A stretch of DNA of 61,768 nt from an uncultured Prevotellaceae bacterium (GCA_900319525.1 ONOU01000013.1:1-61768); one strand, 5' to 3'; counted from the first letter of the stretch, positions 16,562-26,245 are shown. Notes: generated by a model from the sequence alone, not told the origin. Numbers and translations are program-made.

Positions 16562-19500
16562 CTAGGGGGCCAGGATAATATCTAAGATGGCGTTGATGTC
16601 GGCGATGTTGACCTCGCCGTCGTCATTCATGTCCAGGTCAGGGTCGCTGTCGCCGTCCAGGATGGCGCTCACTACGGTGTTGACATCGGCGATATTCACC
16701 TCCTCGTCACAGTTCATGTCGCCCAGAACGTGTCCCATGCAGACACCCATGATGTTATTGAACTCCTTCCAGATAAAAGCATTCTTGTAGGCATTGACCG
16801 ATGATAGCGGCACATACAACGTCCCATTGCGATAGATGCCTGGCTGGAAGTAATTGTTGGTGACGAACACAGGAGGCACCTTGGCCTTGCACGTGATGGT
16901 TTTCAAGTCATTGCAATTGCCAAACACCTCTGCCATGATCGAATCAACCTCGCTACCGATAGTTACCTCATTCAACCTGGAGCAATAGTAGAACGTGTAG
17001 GCGGGAAGCTGCTGCACGCCGTCGCCAATCACCGCGGTTTCCAATCCCATACAGGAATGGAATACCGACTGACCCAGCGCAGTGACTTGATCGCCTATGA
17101 TGGCCTCTTTCAAGCCGTGGCAATTGGCGAACACTCCATCGCCTACGGTTGTCACCATTCCACCCAGGTTCACCGATTCCAGTTCAGAGAAGGAAAAGGC
17201 AAAGTCTCCAATCGTGCGCAGCGAGTCGGGCCATGAGACAGCCTTGAGGTTGTAGCAGGAATTAAAGGCCCCTCGGCCTATCTCGACAATCGACTCGGGC
17301 ATCTGCACATCAGACAGTCGACCGCACGTAAAGAACAAATCTTCAGGGATAACTGTGACGCCTTTCCCAATCACGGCACTCGTTAAGCCACTGCACGCCG
17401 CAAACGCGCCACGCCCCAGTGACGCCACCCCATCGGGAACCATGACCCGAGGCAACGACATACAGACACCGAAGGCGTAATCGCCGATCACTGCAAGTGT
17501 GCCGGGCAATGCCAATGACGCCAGCTCAGAGCAATAATAGAACGCGCTGTCACCGAGAGCCTTGAGGCCTTCATTGAATGTCACTGACCCAATTTTGCCA
17601 CAATTGGCAAAAGCCGACTCCCCTACTCTCTCGACACTAGAGGGTATCTCCAGCTCGGCGAGATTCATCAGATACCTGAACGCTCCATCCCCTATCGAAA
17701 TGAGCGACGGTGGCAAGGTCAGATGGTTTATATTCAATCCAGAGAAGGCATAATTGCTGATCGATGTGACCGTGTCGGGCAAAACCAAATCGTGGCCACA
17801 CACATTCTGGCCATCAATATACACCTGATCCATGCCTCTCAACGGGCAAGATTCCTCGTTGGCAAAGCGAATGTTGCACCAGGCTCCCAAGTCATCAATC
17901 GTCACGCTGTTGAAAGGCAAGCTGCGAGACTTGAACGCATCCTCGCCAATCTCAACAATATTACAAGGGATGGTGATACTCTTGAGCCAAGGGCACTTGC
18001 TGAATGCTCTAGTGCCGATTCTTGTCATCGTTGATGGCAGCACGAGGTCACCCGTCAATTCCTCGCCATCAATATAGCGCAAGCCAGCACGATCAATCGG
18101 GTTGGCATCCTCACCAAAGTCTATCGAGAACCATGCAGCCGCATCAGTGACATCGACACGTCTTATCAAACTCTGGTAAAAGGCGCCCGTACCAATCGTG
18201 CGCAACGGGCCGGCGTTGATGGTCATGTGATCAAGTACAATGCAGGAGAACGCATAGGGTGCCACATCGGTCACGCCAGCTGGCAAGGTGAGGTCGGTGA
18301 GCGGTTCTTCACCCAAGTAAAGGTGGCGGGCACAGGACAACGGATTGGCAGACATGTTGCCAAACGTGATGCCGCACCATGCCTCCAGGTCCTCGATATG
18401 GACTTCTTGCAGGCTGGAACAACCAGCAAAGGCATCAGCCTCGATCTCATTCACGCTCGACGGTATATAGATGCGCTTGAGCCACGTGCTGCCATTGAAA
18501 GCGCTCTTGCCGATTTTGGTCATCGTGGACGGAATGACTATGGTTCCAGGTGCATCAATGCCGTCAAAATAGACCTGCTGGGCACGGTCAATGGGGTTGG
18601 AGTTCGTGCCGTTGAACTCTATACTGAGCCATGCCTGGGTATTGGTAATATCCAGACGTCCGATTTGGCTATAGTAGAAAGCGCCATCGCCAACAGAATG
18701 CAGAAAACCGGCATTGATGGCCAAATGGTCAAGGGCAATGCTCGCAAAGGCATAGGGCTTGACCGTGTCCACGCTTTCGGGCAGGGTAATGTCATCAAGG
18801 CGCTCACCAGCGCAGTAAAGGTAATGCGCATCCACCAAGGGGTTTGCACGCAAATTTCCAAAGGTGATGCCACACCAGCTTTCCAGATCGTTGATGTGGA
18901 CCTCGGCCAGGTTATGACAACCGTTAAAGGCATCGTTCCCTATCTCGATGATACTTGACGGGATAGAAATGCGTGTGAGCCACATGCAATCCCTGAAGCA
19001 GTCCGCTTTGATTCGGGTCATCGTGGCGGGGATTGAGACATAACCGGGGATATCAGCCCCGTCAAAAAACACCTGTCCAGCCTGGTTGATAGGGTTAGAG
19101 CCCTGCCCATTCAAGTCCAGAGCAAGCCAAGCCCCCACATCCATGATGTCCAGACGCCCGATCTCACTATTATAAAACACTTGAGAGCCTATTGATTGTA
19201 ACGTCCCCGCATCAATAGTGAGCTGGTCCAAATGGATGCCGGCCAGGGCATAATTTCTTACCCGAGACGGCAGGTTGAGCCTAGTGACCTTCTCACCGCC
19301 CACATACAAGTAATGGGCCTGGGCCAGAGGATTGGAACTGATTCTTAAAAAATTGATGCCGCACCAGGTTTCGACACTCTCGGTGTAGACTTCGGTCAAG
19401 TGGTTACAACCACCGAATGCATTTTCATCAATCCTCACAACACTTGACGGAATCGATATACGTTCAAGTCCACTACGGAAAAATGCCGATGGGCCTATGG

Positions 19501-21043
19501 ACTTGAGTGAATCGGACAGTTTCACTGCAGTTAACCGTGAACAATTCTTGAACACTGCATTTTCGATTTTCTTGATGCCATTACCAATTTCAGCATAGCT
19601 CAAGTTAGGGCAATACTCAAACGCCAACGTGCCTAAACTCGTGACCGAGTTGGGGATGGTGATGCTATCCAGTCCAGCGCTTTGAAAAGCCCTTACTCCA
19701 ATCGAGGCAACAGTGTTAGGAATCTGCACCGAGTGCAACTGGTCACAGTCGCGAAAGGCATCATCAGCAATAGCTGTCACTTTAAAACACAGGCCATTAA
19801 AGGCAATCTGCTCGGGAATGACCACATTGCCGCTATAACTGTTATACCCGTTATTGCGACAGGTTACAGCAACAGTTGTCTCGGTAGTCTGGTTGTAATA
19901 GATGCCGTCAACCTTGTAGTCGCTGTCAAACTCTTCGGTTGCGGGGCATACGCCATGTAACATGCTGTGGTCTTGGGTGGGGCGATAGCCGCCACCGTTC
20001 AACGCATCCAGCTCATAGTAACCGTCATACAGGCCGTCCCACCCCCAGTTGACATGATACTTGCTGCCATCGTAGCCATCCAGCACAAAATTGTGAGGCG
20101 ATGCTGTGGCTGGCTTGCCCGAATAGATCACAGGGCGCCCGGCGCGCAGGTCTTCCTGGATCATCGCGTGCCACTGTTCATCGCTATAATAGACACGCGT
20201 GACAAAACTCGCATTCTTGTCGTAACCGAACAATTTAAAAGCCTTGAGTTGGTCAACGCTCCAGGCCGCACTGCTGGGTATCGTGTAATCCATTTTGCAG
20301 GCTTGTCCGCAGTAGCGCATCAGCAAAGCTACAGCAGAGCCTTGCTCCTCGGTATAGGAGCCCTCACGGTAACTGTCCTGCATCAGGTCCCAAGGTACAT
20401 CTGCAGGAGGCAGGGCCGGGACATTAAGCCTTAACGTCTCGGTCACATAGGCTGGCACGGCAGGCAACTGTGACGGATATCGCCAATAATTCATCACCTG
20501 TGCCATCGCCGTGGCCACACAGCCCGTGACACAAGGCTTACCCTCGACCTGGGGGCACTGGTCACGATAGGGGGTGCGCTGTCCCCAGGTGGTGGTTAGC
20601 ATCTGTGGCACAACCGATTCCGAGCCCTGGGTCTGGCGGGACGGCTTAGCGTCAGGATGATTGAAAAGGTACTCCATCTGCTCGGCATACTGGTCGAGGA
20701 GCCACTGCACATTGCCTGGCACCGATGTCATGTCGATGGAATGGTCGCCATAGGCCAGCACCTGGCGAGCACGGTCGTCACCCGCGACGATGACAAAGCC
20801 ATTACCATCGGCCACGTCAAACACATAGTAATCAACCGCTTGGCGCTTGCTCACCGAGGGTGCGGTATATACCAGCCGCAACGGCGTGGGAGAGGCATTG
20901 CTGTTTATAACAGTATGTGAATTCACAAACCGTGATGCCGCTTCGCGGGCCGCAGCGGCATCTATGGGCGATGCAGGCATCAGCAACGGCGTCATCGCCA
21001 GCAAGATAGCCACCAAGTATCTTATTTTCTTCAATAATTCCAT
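16562..21043 (-). CDS. Giant secreted C10 (streptopain-like) protease with BspA-type LRRs and dockerin-like tail
   Basis: The 1493-residue protein starts with a signal peptide (residues 1-28) and an Inhibitor_I69/SpeB-type propeptide region. The C10 cysteine protease domain follows: Cys175 in GCVATAMAQVMNYW, His317 in SPHNFVLDGYDG, and VNWGWDGLYDGYY near 331-343. From about 395 to 1420 there are BspA-like LRR_5 repeats (IPSSVxxIGxxAFxxC). Inside them lie three large tandem modules of about 163 residues, each starting ExWCGIxF and containing AWLxIxFNGxxSNPIDRA. The protein ends with two dockerin-like EF-hand repeats (NCDEEVNIADVNTVV and NDDGEVNIADINAIL). It is probably a surface or secreted protease with an adhesive region. 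The promoter box TACATTTG is at 21084-21091. Confidence 0.9.
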   Translation of the reverse strand: MELLKKIRYLVAILLAMTPLLMPASPIDAAAAREAASRFVNSHTVINSNASPTPLRLVYTAPSVSKRQAVDYYVFDVADGNGFVIVAGDDRARQVLAYGDHSIDMTSVPGNVQWLLDQYAEQMEYLFNHPDAKPSRQTQGSESVVPQMLTTTWGQRTPYRDQCPQVEGKPCVTGCVATAMAQVMNYWRYPSQLPAVPAYVTETLRLNVPALPPADVPWDLMQDSYREGSYTEEQGSAVALLMRYCGQACKMDYTIPSSAAWSVDQLKAFKLFGYDKNASFVTRVYYSDEQWHAMIQEDLRAGRPVIYSGKPATASPHNFVLDGYDGSKYHVNWGWDGLYDGYYELDALNGGGYRPTQDHSMLHGVCPATEEFDSDYKVDGIYYNQTTETTVAVTCRNNGYNSYSGNVVIPEQIAFNGLCFKVTAIADDAFRDCDQLHSVQIPNTVASIGVRAFQSAGLDSITIPNSVTSLGTLAFEYCPNLSYAEIGNGIKKIENAVFKNCSRLTAVKLSDSLKSIGPSAFFRSGLERISIPSSVVRIDENAFGGCNHLTEVYTESVETWCGINFLRISSNPLAQAHYLYVGGEKVTRLNLPSRVRNYALAGIHLDQLTIDAGTLQSIGSQVFYNSEIGRLDIMDVGAWLALDLNGQGSNPINQAGQVFFDGADIPGYVSIPATMTRIKADCFRDCMWLTRISIPSSIIEIGNDAFNGCHNLAEVHINDLESWCGITFGNLRANPLVDAHYLYCAGERLDDITLPESVDTVKPYAFASIALDHLAINAGFLHSVGDGAFYYSQIGRLDITNTQAWLSIEFNGTNSNPIDRAQQVYFDGIDAPGTIVIPSTMTKIGKSAFNGSTWLKRIYIPSSVNEIEADAFAGCSSLQEVHIEDLEAWCGITFGNMSANPLSCARHLYLGEEPLTDLTLPAGVTDVAPYAFSCIVLDHMTINAGPLRTIGTGAFYQSLIRRVDVTDAAAWFSIDFGEDANPIDRAGLRYIDGEELTGDLVLPSTMTRIGTRAFSKCPWLKSITIPCNIVEIGEDAFKSRSLPFNSVTIDDLGAWCNIRFANEESCPLRGMDQVYIDGQNVCGHDLVLPDTVTSISNYAFSGLNINHLTLPPSLISIGDGAFRYLMNLAELEIPSSVERVGESAFANCGKIGSVTFNEGLKALGDSAFYYCSELASLALPGTLAVIGDYAFGVCMSLPRVMVPDGVASLGRGAFAACSGLTSAVIGKGVTVIPEDLFFTCGRLSDVQMPESIVEIGRGAFNSCYNLKAVSWPDSLRTIGDFAFSFSELESVNLGGMVTTVGDGVFANCHGLKEAIIGDQVTALGQSVFHSCMGLETAVIGDGVQQLPAYTFYYCSRLNEVTIGSEVDSIMAEVFGNCNDLKTITCKAKVPPVFVTNNYFQPGIYRNGTLYVPLSSVNAYKNAFIWKEFNNIMGVCMGHVLGDMNCDEEVNIADVNTVVSAILDGDSDPDLDMNDDGEVNIADINAILDIILAP

Positions 21044-21186
21044 TACACTGCAAGTGAAAAACCAGCTTCAAAGGTTCTCACCACAAATGTAGCAGCTTTT
21101 GACCAATAGTCCATCCCTGATAGTCAAAAAACACATTATTAAAATACTTTAAGAGGCCTGGAAGGGCATTTTTGCGGGATTTTTTG

Positions 21187-21194
21187 TAATTTTG
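21187..21194 (+). promoter_or_regulatory. -7 box of etfB
   Basis: TAATTTTG fits TAnnTTTG. It lies 86 bases before the etfB ATG, leaving a medium-length AT-rich leader. Confidence 0.45.
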
Positions 21195-21280
21195 CGGCGC
21201 TTTTTGTGTAATTGCTGCACAAGTAGCTGTAAATAAACCGTATATCAACAAAGACAACCATAAATTTTAAAAGAGAAAGT

Positions 21281-22153
21281 ATGGGTTTAAGAATTATCGT
21301 TCTGGCCAAGCAAGTGCCAGACACCCGCAATGTGGGTAAAGACGCGATGAAGGAAGACGGCACCATCAACCGTGCAGCCCTTCCCGCCATTTTCAACCCC
21401 GAGGACCTGAATGCCCTGGAACAGGCTTTACAGTTAAAGGACGCCCATCCCGGTTCGACAATCACACTGCTGACAATGGGTTTGCCCCGCAGTGCCGAAA
21501 TGGTGCGCGAGAGCCTGTATCGTGGTGGTGACGACGGCGTGGTACTGACCGACCGCCCCCTGGGTGGTGCCGACACGCTGGCCACAAGTTACTCGCTGGC
21601 TCAGGCCATCAGGCACATGGGCAAGTTTGACATCATCGTGGGTGGCCGCCAGGCCATCGATGGCGACACCGCTCAAGTGGGTCCGCAGATTGCCGAGAAG
21701 TTGGGTTTGCCGCAGGTAACCTATGCCGAGAGCATCCAGATCGCTGATGGCCGTGCTACCATCAAGCGCCGCATCGAGCGCGGCTTTGAGACCGTGGAGT
21801 GCCCGCTGCCCCTGGTCGTTACCGTCAACGGCAGCGCCGACGCTTGCCGTCCCCGCAATGCCCGCCTGGTGCAGAAGTACAAATATGCCGTGACGCCGAG
21901 CGAGAAGGCAACCCTGCCCGCCGACCGTCAGGCCCTTGTCGATGCCCGTCCCTATCTGGGCATCAAGGAGTGGGGCGTGAAAGAGATCGAGGCCGATCCC
22001 GAGCAAATCGGCATGGCTGGCTCCCCCACCAAGGTAAAGACCATCGTTAACGTTGCTTTCCAGGCCAAAGAAGCCCGCCGCATCGACGCTGCTGCCGACG
22101 CCGAGCTTGAGGGTCTCGTGAAAGAACTTATCGCCGACCACATCATCGGATAG
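21281..22153 (+). CDS. etfB: Electron transfer flavoprotein beta subunit
   Basis: EtfB binds AMP or FAD and, with EtfA, carries electrons from acyl-CoA dehydrogenases. The 290-residue protein has the family start LRIIVLAKQVPDT, the loop GRQAIDGDTAQVGPQIAEKLGLP, and the usual EDLNALEQALQLK segment. It is longer than mitochondrial-type EtfB, as in anaerobes with Bcd-Etf complexes. The partner etfA lies 176 bases downstream, but a MITE-like element separates them. The downstream acyl-CoA dehydrogenase completes the unit. Confidence 0.94.
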   Translation: MGLRIIVLAKQVPDTRNVGKDAMKEDGTINRAALPAIFNPEDLNALEQALQLKDAHPGSTITLLTMGLPRSAEMVRESLYRGGDDGVVLTDRPLGGADTLATSYSLAQAIRHMGKFDIIVGGRQAIDGDTAQVGPQIAEKLGLPQVTYAESIQIADGRATIKRRIERGFETVECPLPLVVTVNGSADACRPRNARLVQKYKYAVTPSEKATLPADRQALVDARPYLGIKEWGVKEIEADPEQIGMAGSPTKVKTIVNVAFQAKEARRIDAAADAELEGLVKELIADHIIG

Positions 22154-22170
22154 GCATAGTTAATCTGTGT

Positions 22171-22300
22171 GGCTGTGTCATAAATCAGCATCGTTTTGAA
22201 ATTAAACAAATAAATTTTTATTATAATTTTATTTCTAATTTTGCTTAATTTCTCCGTGCGCAGCACGGACACCCATGCAGGTTTGAATTATGACACACCC
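22171..22300. mobile_element. MITE-like element between etfB and etfA
   Basis: The 130-bp spacer insert has near-perfect 17-bp terminal inverted repeats: GGCTGTGTCATAAATCA (22171-22187) against the complement of 22284-22300, with 15 of 17 matching. It contains no ORF but has an internal hairpin TCCGTGC/GCACGGA near 22252-22268. No clear target duplication is seen. The termini resemble those of an insertion sequence, so it may be a non-autonomous derivative. Its inner TAATTTTG (22236-22243) could act as a promoter for etfA. Confidence 0.6.
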
Positions 22301-22329
22301 TGCAACTAAGAACAAAAAACTGAAAGAAA

Positions 22330-23358
22330 ATGGAAGACAAGAATAATCTGATAGTCTATTGCGAGTATGACGAGGGCCGCATTGCCGACGTCAGCCTCGA
22401 ACTCTTGACCAAGGGCCGCACGCTGGCCACCCGCCTGGGTTGCCGCCTCGAGGCTCTGGTGCTGGGCGACAAACTCGACGGCATCGAGCAGGAGTTGTTC
22501 CCCTATGGCGTTGACGTGGTCTATAAGGTACAGGACGAGCGTCTGTTCCCCTACACGTCACTGCCCCACTCCAGCGTGGTGACCACGTTGTTCAAGGAGA
22601 TTGAGCCGCAGGTGTGCCTCATGGGCGCCACCACCATCGGCCGTGACCTGGGTCCCCGCGTGTCGTCGTGCCTGCACAGCGGCTTGACTGCCGACTGCAC
22701 GTCGCTCGAGATCGGTGACCACACCGATGCTGTTAAGGGCAAGGAATACAAGGACCTGTTGTACCAGATCCGTCCCGCCTTTGGCGGCAACATCGTCGCC
22801 ACCATCGTCAATCCCGAGTGCCGTCCCCAGATGGCTACCGTGCGCGAGGGCGTGATGAAGAAAGAGATTTTTGACCCGGCCTACAAGGGTGAGGTCATCA
22901 ACCTGGATCCTGACAAGTATATCGACCCCGCCAGCCTGGTGGTCAAGATCATCGACCGCGAGATTGAGCAGAGCAAGGTCAACATCAAGGGTGCCCACAT
23001 CATCGTAGCCGGCGGCTACGGCATGGGCAGCAAGGAGAACTTCGACATGCTGTTTGAGCTGGCCGACGTGCTCGGCGGTGAGGTAGGTGCCTCTCGCGCC
23101 GCCGTCGATGCCGGATTCACCGAGCATGAGCGCCAGATTGGCCAGACGGGTGTCACCGTTCGTCCCAAGCTGTATATCGCCTGCGGTATCTCGGGCCAGA
23201 TCCAGCACATTGCCGGTATGAACGAGAGCTCGATCATCATCAGCATCAACACCGACCCCGATGCTCCCATCAACGCGATTGCCGACTATGTGATCACGGG
23301 CAGCGTCGAGGACGTGATTCCCCGCTTGATTAAGCACTACAAGAAGAATTCTAAGTAA
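22330..23358 (+). CDS. etfA: Electron transfer flavoprotein alpha subunit
   Basis: EtfA holds the redox FAD and pairs with EtfB. The 342-residue product has an N-terminal alpha/beta domain and the C-terminal FAD site: GGYGMGSKENFDMLFELADVLGG (read in two parts), GASRAAVDAGF, RQIGQTGVTVRPKLYIACGISGQIQH and SIIISINTDPDAPI. These are the standard EtfA signatures. It is separated from etfB by a MITE-like element and from the dehydrogenase by 90 bases. The three together would oxidise or reduce an acyl-CoA, perhaps by electron bifurcation as in butyryl-CoA dehydrogenase complexes. Confidence 0.95.
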   Translation: MEDKNNLIVYCEYDEGRIADVSLELLTKGRTLATRLGCRLEALVLGDKLDGIEQELFPYGVDVVYKVQDERLFPYTSLPHSSVVTTLFKEIEPQVCLMGATTIGRDLGPRVSSCLHSGLTADCTSLEIGDHTDAVKGKEYKDLLYQIRPAFGGNIVATIVNPECRPQMATVREGVMKKEIFDPAYKGEVINLDPDKYIDPASLVVKIIDREIEQSKVNIKGAHIIVAGGYGMGSKENFDMLFELADVLGGEVGASRAAVDAGFTEHERQIGQTGVTVRPKLYIACGISGQIQHIAGMNESSIIISINTDPDAPINAIADYVITGSVEDVIPRLIKHYKKNSK

Positions 23359-23448
23359 TCGGCTTTAGGTGTTAGGTGTCAGGCTTTAGGTATTTGGCTT
23401 TCTGTGACTCCTGACTTCTATCTTCAACTTATAACTCAAAACAAGAAA
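23359..23448 (+). repeat. TTAGG-like low-complexity spacer
   Basis: The etfA-dehydrogenase spacer consists largely of short imperfect repeats around TTTAGG/TTAGGTGTCAGG (23363-23395). Similar text recurs at 25187-25232 and 46252-46262. Confidence 0.45.
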
Positions 23449-25155
23449 ATGGCTAACTTTTATACCGACAATAAAGCGCTCCAGTACCATCTGCGTCATC
23501 CACTGATGAAGGAAATCGTTGCCCTGCGCGAGCGCAACTACACCCAGTGTGAGAAATTTGACTACGCGCCCCTCGACTTTGAGGACGCAATGGACTCCTA
23601 TGAGCGCGTGCTGGATATCATCGGTGAGGTGTGCGGTGACATCATCGCGCCCAACGCCAAGGACGTGGATCTCGAGGGTCCCCACCACGAGAACGGCCGC
23701 GTGCGCTATGCCAAGGGCACCGAGGAGAACCTCAAGGCCCTGAACCAGGCAGGCCTGATGGGCATCACCCTGCCCCGCCAGTACGGTGGCCTGAACATGT
23801 CGTCGATTCCCTATATCATGGCAGCCGATATGGTGAGCCGTGCCGATGCGGGATTCGTCAACGTGTGGGGTCTGCAGGACTGCGCCGAGACCATCAACGA
23901 GTTTGCCAGCGAGGACCAGAAGGAGCGTTTCCTGCCCCGCACCTGCAAGGGTGAGACGCTGGCCATGGACCTCACCGAGCCCGATGCAGGAAGCGACCTG
24001 CAGTCGGTTATGCTCAAGGCCACCCAGGACGAGGACGGCACTTGGCGCCTGAATGGCGTGAAGCGCTTCATTACCAACGGTGACGGTGACATCTCGCTCG
24101 TGCTGGCGCGCAGCGAGGAGGGCACCCGCGACGGCCGCGGCCTGTCGATGTTCATCTATGACAAGCGCGACGGCGGCATGACCGTTCGCCGCATCGAGGA
24201 CAAGATGGGCATCCACGGCAGCCCCACGTGCGAGCTCGTGTTCAAGAATGCCAAGGCCGAGCTGTGCGGCGACCGCAAGCTGGGTCTGATCAAGTATGTG
24301 ATGTCGCTGATGAACGGCGCACGCCTGGGTATCGCAGCCCAGAGCGTCGGCGTGAGCGAGGCCGCCTATCAGGAGGCTATCGCCTATGCCCGCAGCCGTG
24401 AGCAATTCGGCAAGGCCATCATCAACTTCCCCGCTGTGAGCGAGATGATCGCCAACATCAAGGCCAAGCTGGATGCCTCGCGCACGCTGCTGTATGAGTG
24501 CACCCGCTTCGTCGATATGTACAAGTCGCTGGAGGCTATCAGCCGTGAGCGCACCCTCGCCCCCGAGGAGCGCAAGACCATGAAGGCCTACAACCGCCTG
24601 GCCGACGCCTTCACACCGCTGGCCAAGGGTATGACCAGTGAGTTCTGCAATCAGAACGCCTACGACTGCGTGCAGATTCACGGCGGTAGCGGCTTCATGC
24701 GCGACTACGCCTGTGAGCGCATCTACCGTGATGCCCGCATCACCAGCATCTATGAGGGTACGACCCAGCTGCAGGTGGTAGCCGCCATCCGCCACGTCAC
24801 CACGGGCACCTACCTGAACCAGATCAAGGAGTATGCTACCCGCGAGTACAGCGATGCCGTAGCTCCCATGAAGGCCAAACTCGAGGCCATGACCTCCCTC
24901 TATGAGGAGACGATGGCCAAGGTGCAGGCTGTGGAGAATCCTGAGTACATCACCTTCCACGCCCGTCGCCTGGTCGAGATGCTCGGTCACATCATCATGG
25001 GCTATCTGCTCATCGGTGACGCCAGCCAGGAGCCCGACCTGTTCATGGACAGCGCCAAGGTCTATGTCAACATGGGCGAGGCCGAGGTAGCGCGCCACGC
25101 ACGCTTCATCGCCGGCTTCAACCCCGAGGACCAGGCAGCATATATGCGTTCATAA
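23449..25155 (+). CDS. Acyl-CoA dehydrogenase (long form, Etf-linked)
   Basis: The 568-residue flavoenzyme has the acyl-CoA dehydrogenase N, middle and C domains: GLMGITLPRQYGG, AMDLTEPDAGSDLQSVMLKA, the FAD-contacting GVKRFITNGDGDISLVLAR, and YEGTTQLQ near residue 444 with the usual catalytic-base region. A C-terminal extension of about 120 residues makes it longer than the 380-residue short-chain enzymes and like the FadE12/Acad-C type found with etfBA in Bacteroidales. The ATG at 23449 is chosen because the first 15 codons of the longer frame lie in low-complexity TTAGG-like repeat sequence. Substrate chain length is unknown. Confidence 0.92.
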   Translation: MANFYTDNKALQYHLRHPLMKEIVALRERNYTQCEKFDYAPLDFEDAMDSYERVLDIIGEVCGDIIAPNAKDVDLEGPHHENGRVRYAKGTEENLKALNQAGLMGITLPRQYGGLNMSSIPYIMAADMVSRADAGFVNVWGLQDCAETINEFASEDQKERFLPRTCKGETLAMDLTEPDAGSDLQSVMLKATQDEDGTWRLNGVKRFITNGDGDISLVLARSEEGTRDGRGLSMFIYDKRDGGMTVRRIEDKMGIHGSPTCELVFKNAKAELCGDRKLGLIKYVMSLMNGARLGIAAQSVGVSEAAYQEAIAYARSREQFGKAIINFPAVSEMIANIKAKLDASRTLLYECTRFVDMYKSLEAISRERTLAPEERKTMKAYNRLADAFTPLAKGMTSEFCNQNAYDCVQIHGGSGFMRDYACERIYRDARITSIYEGTTQLQVVAAIRHVTTGTYLNQIKEYATREYSDAVAPMKAKLEAMTSLYEETMAKVQAVENPEYITFHARRLVEMLGHIIMGYLLIGDASQEPDLFMDSAKVYVNMGEAEVARHARFIAGFNPEDQAAYMRS

Positions 25156-25156
25156 T

Positions 25157-25306
25157 CAATGATTGGACCTTTTGTCCAATCATTGGGCTTAGAGCTTAGA
25201 GTTTAGGACTTTGAGAGCTTTTAGAGCTTAGAGGGCACTTCGCCCTGTTTCAAGAAAAGGATGTCAGCCTTTGCCAATGAATGGCAAGGGCTGATGTCTT
25301 GTTTTT
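25157..25306 (+). terminator. Double hairpin terminator of the etf operon
   Basis: A perfect 12-bp hairpin CAATGATTGGAC/GTCCAATCATTG (25157-25185) comes right after the dehydrogenase stop. It is followed by TTAGAG-type repeats (25187-25232). A 16-bp hairpin with G-U pairs (25260-25275 with 25283-25298) then ends in TTGTTTTT. The second is the likely Rho-independent terminator. Confidence 0.65.
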
Positions 25307-25339
25307 GGACAATTATTGGCAAGTGTAATGAAAATGGTT

Positions 25340-25347
25340 TATCTTTG
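25340..25347 (+). promoter_or_regulatory. -7 box of the cation efflux gene
   Basis: TATCTTTG lies only 10 bases before the ATG at 25358, so the mRNA would have a leader of a few bases at most. Confidence 0.5.
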
Positions 25348-25357
25348 TCGCGATAAT

Positions 25358-26245
25358 ATGAGTCGTGAACGGGATATATATAAGGTGACGCTGGTGGGCA
25401 GTGCGGGTAATGTAGCGCTGCTAACCTTTAAGTTCATTGCCGGAGTGATGGGTCACAGCTCGGCGATGATTGCCGATGCCGTGCACTCGCTGTCGGATTT
25501 CATCACCGACGTCATCGTGCTGGCGTTTGTCCACGTGAGCGCCCGTCCCCAGGACGAGAGTCATGATTATGGGCATGGCAAATATGAGACTTTTGCCTCG
25601 TTTATCATTGCCATGGCACTGCTGGCCGTTGCCATGGTCATCATCGTCTCGGGAATTGCCAAAGTCATCGACTGGGCGGGCGGCAAACAGCTGGCGGCAC
25701 CTGGATGGCTGGCGCTGGCCGCTGCGGTCATTTCGATCATTGTTAAGGAAATCCTGTATCGTTACACCGTCTTCAGCGGCAAGAAACTTGATTCCCAGGC
25801 CCTGATTGCCAATGCCTGGCACCATCGCAGTGATGCCATCTCGTCGGTGGGCACAATGGTGGGCATCGGCGGTGCCATCTTGCTGGGTAACCGGTGGACA
25901 GTGCTCGATCCGCTGGCATCGATCGTGGTGGGCGCCATCCTGGTCAAGGTGGCAATCAACCTGCTGCGATCCAGCGTGAATGAACTCACCGAACATTCCC
26001 TCCCTGGTGATGTGGAGAAAGAGATTGAGGACATCATCTGCTCATTCCCTGACGTGCAGGAGCCTCACAACCTGCGCACGCGGCGCATCGGCAACCGCTT
26101 TGCCATCGAGGCCCACGTGCGCATGGACGGCAACTTGACGCTAACGGCCGTTCACGACCGCACATCGGCCATAGAGCAACGCCTCAGGCAACGTTTTGGG
26201 CCGCAAACTCATATCACCATCCACATGGAGCCCGTCAAAAAGTGA
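25358..26245 (+). CDS. Cation diffusion facilitator family metal transporter
   Basis: This 295-residue CDF protein exports divalent metals such as Zn, Fe or Mn in exchange for protons. Metal-site residues are visible in MIADAVHSLSDFITD (helix 2) and NAWHHRSDAISS (helix 5), with HDYGHGKYE on the cytoplasmic loop. About six membrane helices precede a C-terminal cytoplasmic ferredoxin-like domain (SFPDVQEPHNLRTRRIG, IEAHVRMD). The HSxxD/HHRSD pattern is of the broad Fe/Zn type. The frame is open to 25316, but the promoter box at 25340 rules out the earlier starts. Confidence 0.93.
   Translation: MSRERDIYKVTLVGSAGNVALLTFKFIAGVMGHSSAMIADAVHSLSDFITDVIVLAFVHVSARPQDESHDYGHGKYETFASFIIAMALLAVAMVIIVSGIAKVIDWAGGKQLAAPGWLALAAAVISIIVKEILYRYTVFSGKKLDSQALIANAWHHRSDAISSVGTMVGIGGAILLGNRWTVLDPLASIVVGAILVKVAINLLRSSVNELTEHSLPGDVEKEIEDIICSFPDVQEPHNLRTRRIGNRFAIEAHVRMDGNLTLTAVHDRTSAIEQRLRQRFGPQTHITIHMEPVKK

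Noticed and set aside
23386-25098. A 570-codon open frame antisense to the acyl-CoA dehydrogenase
   Set aside because: It is an opposite-strand shadow of a GC3-rich gene. The translation is low in complexity, lacks any family pattern, and the forward frame has all dehydrogenase motifs.
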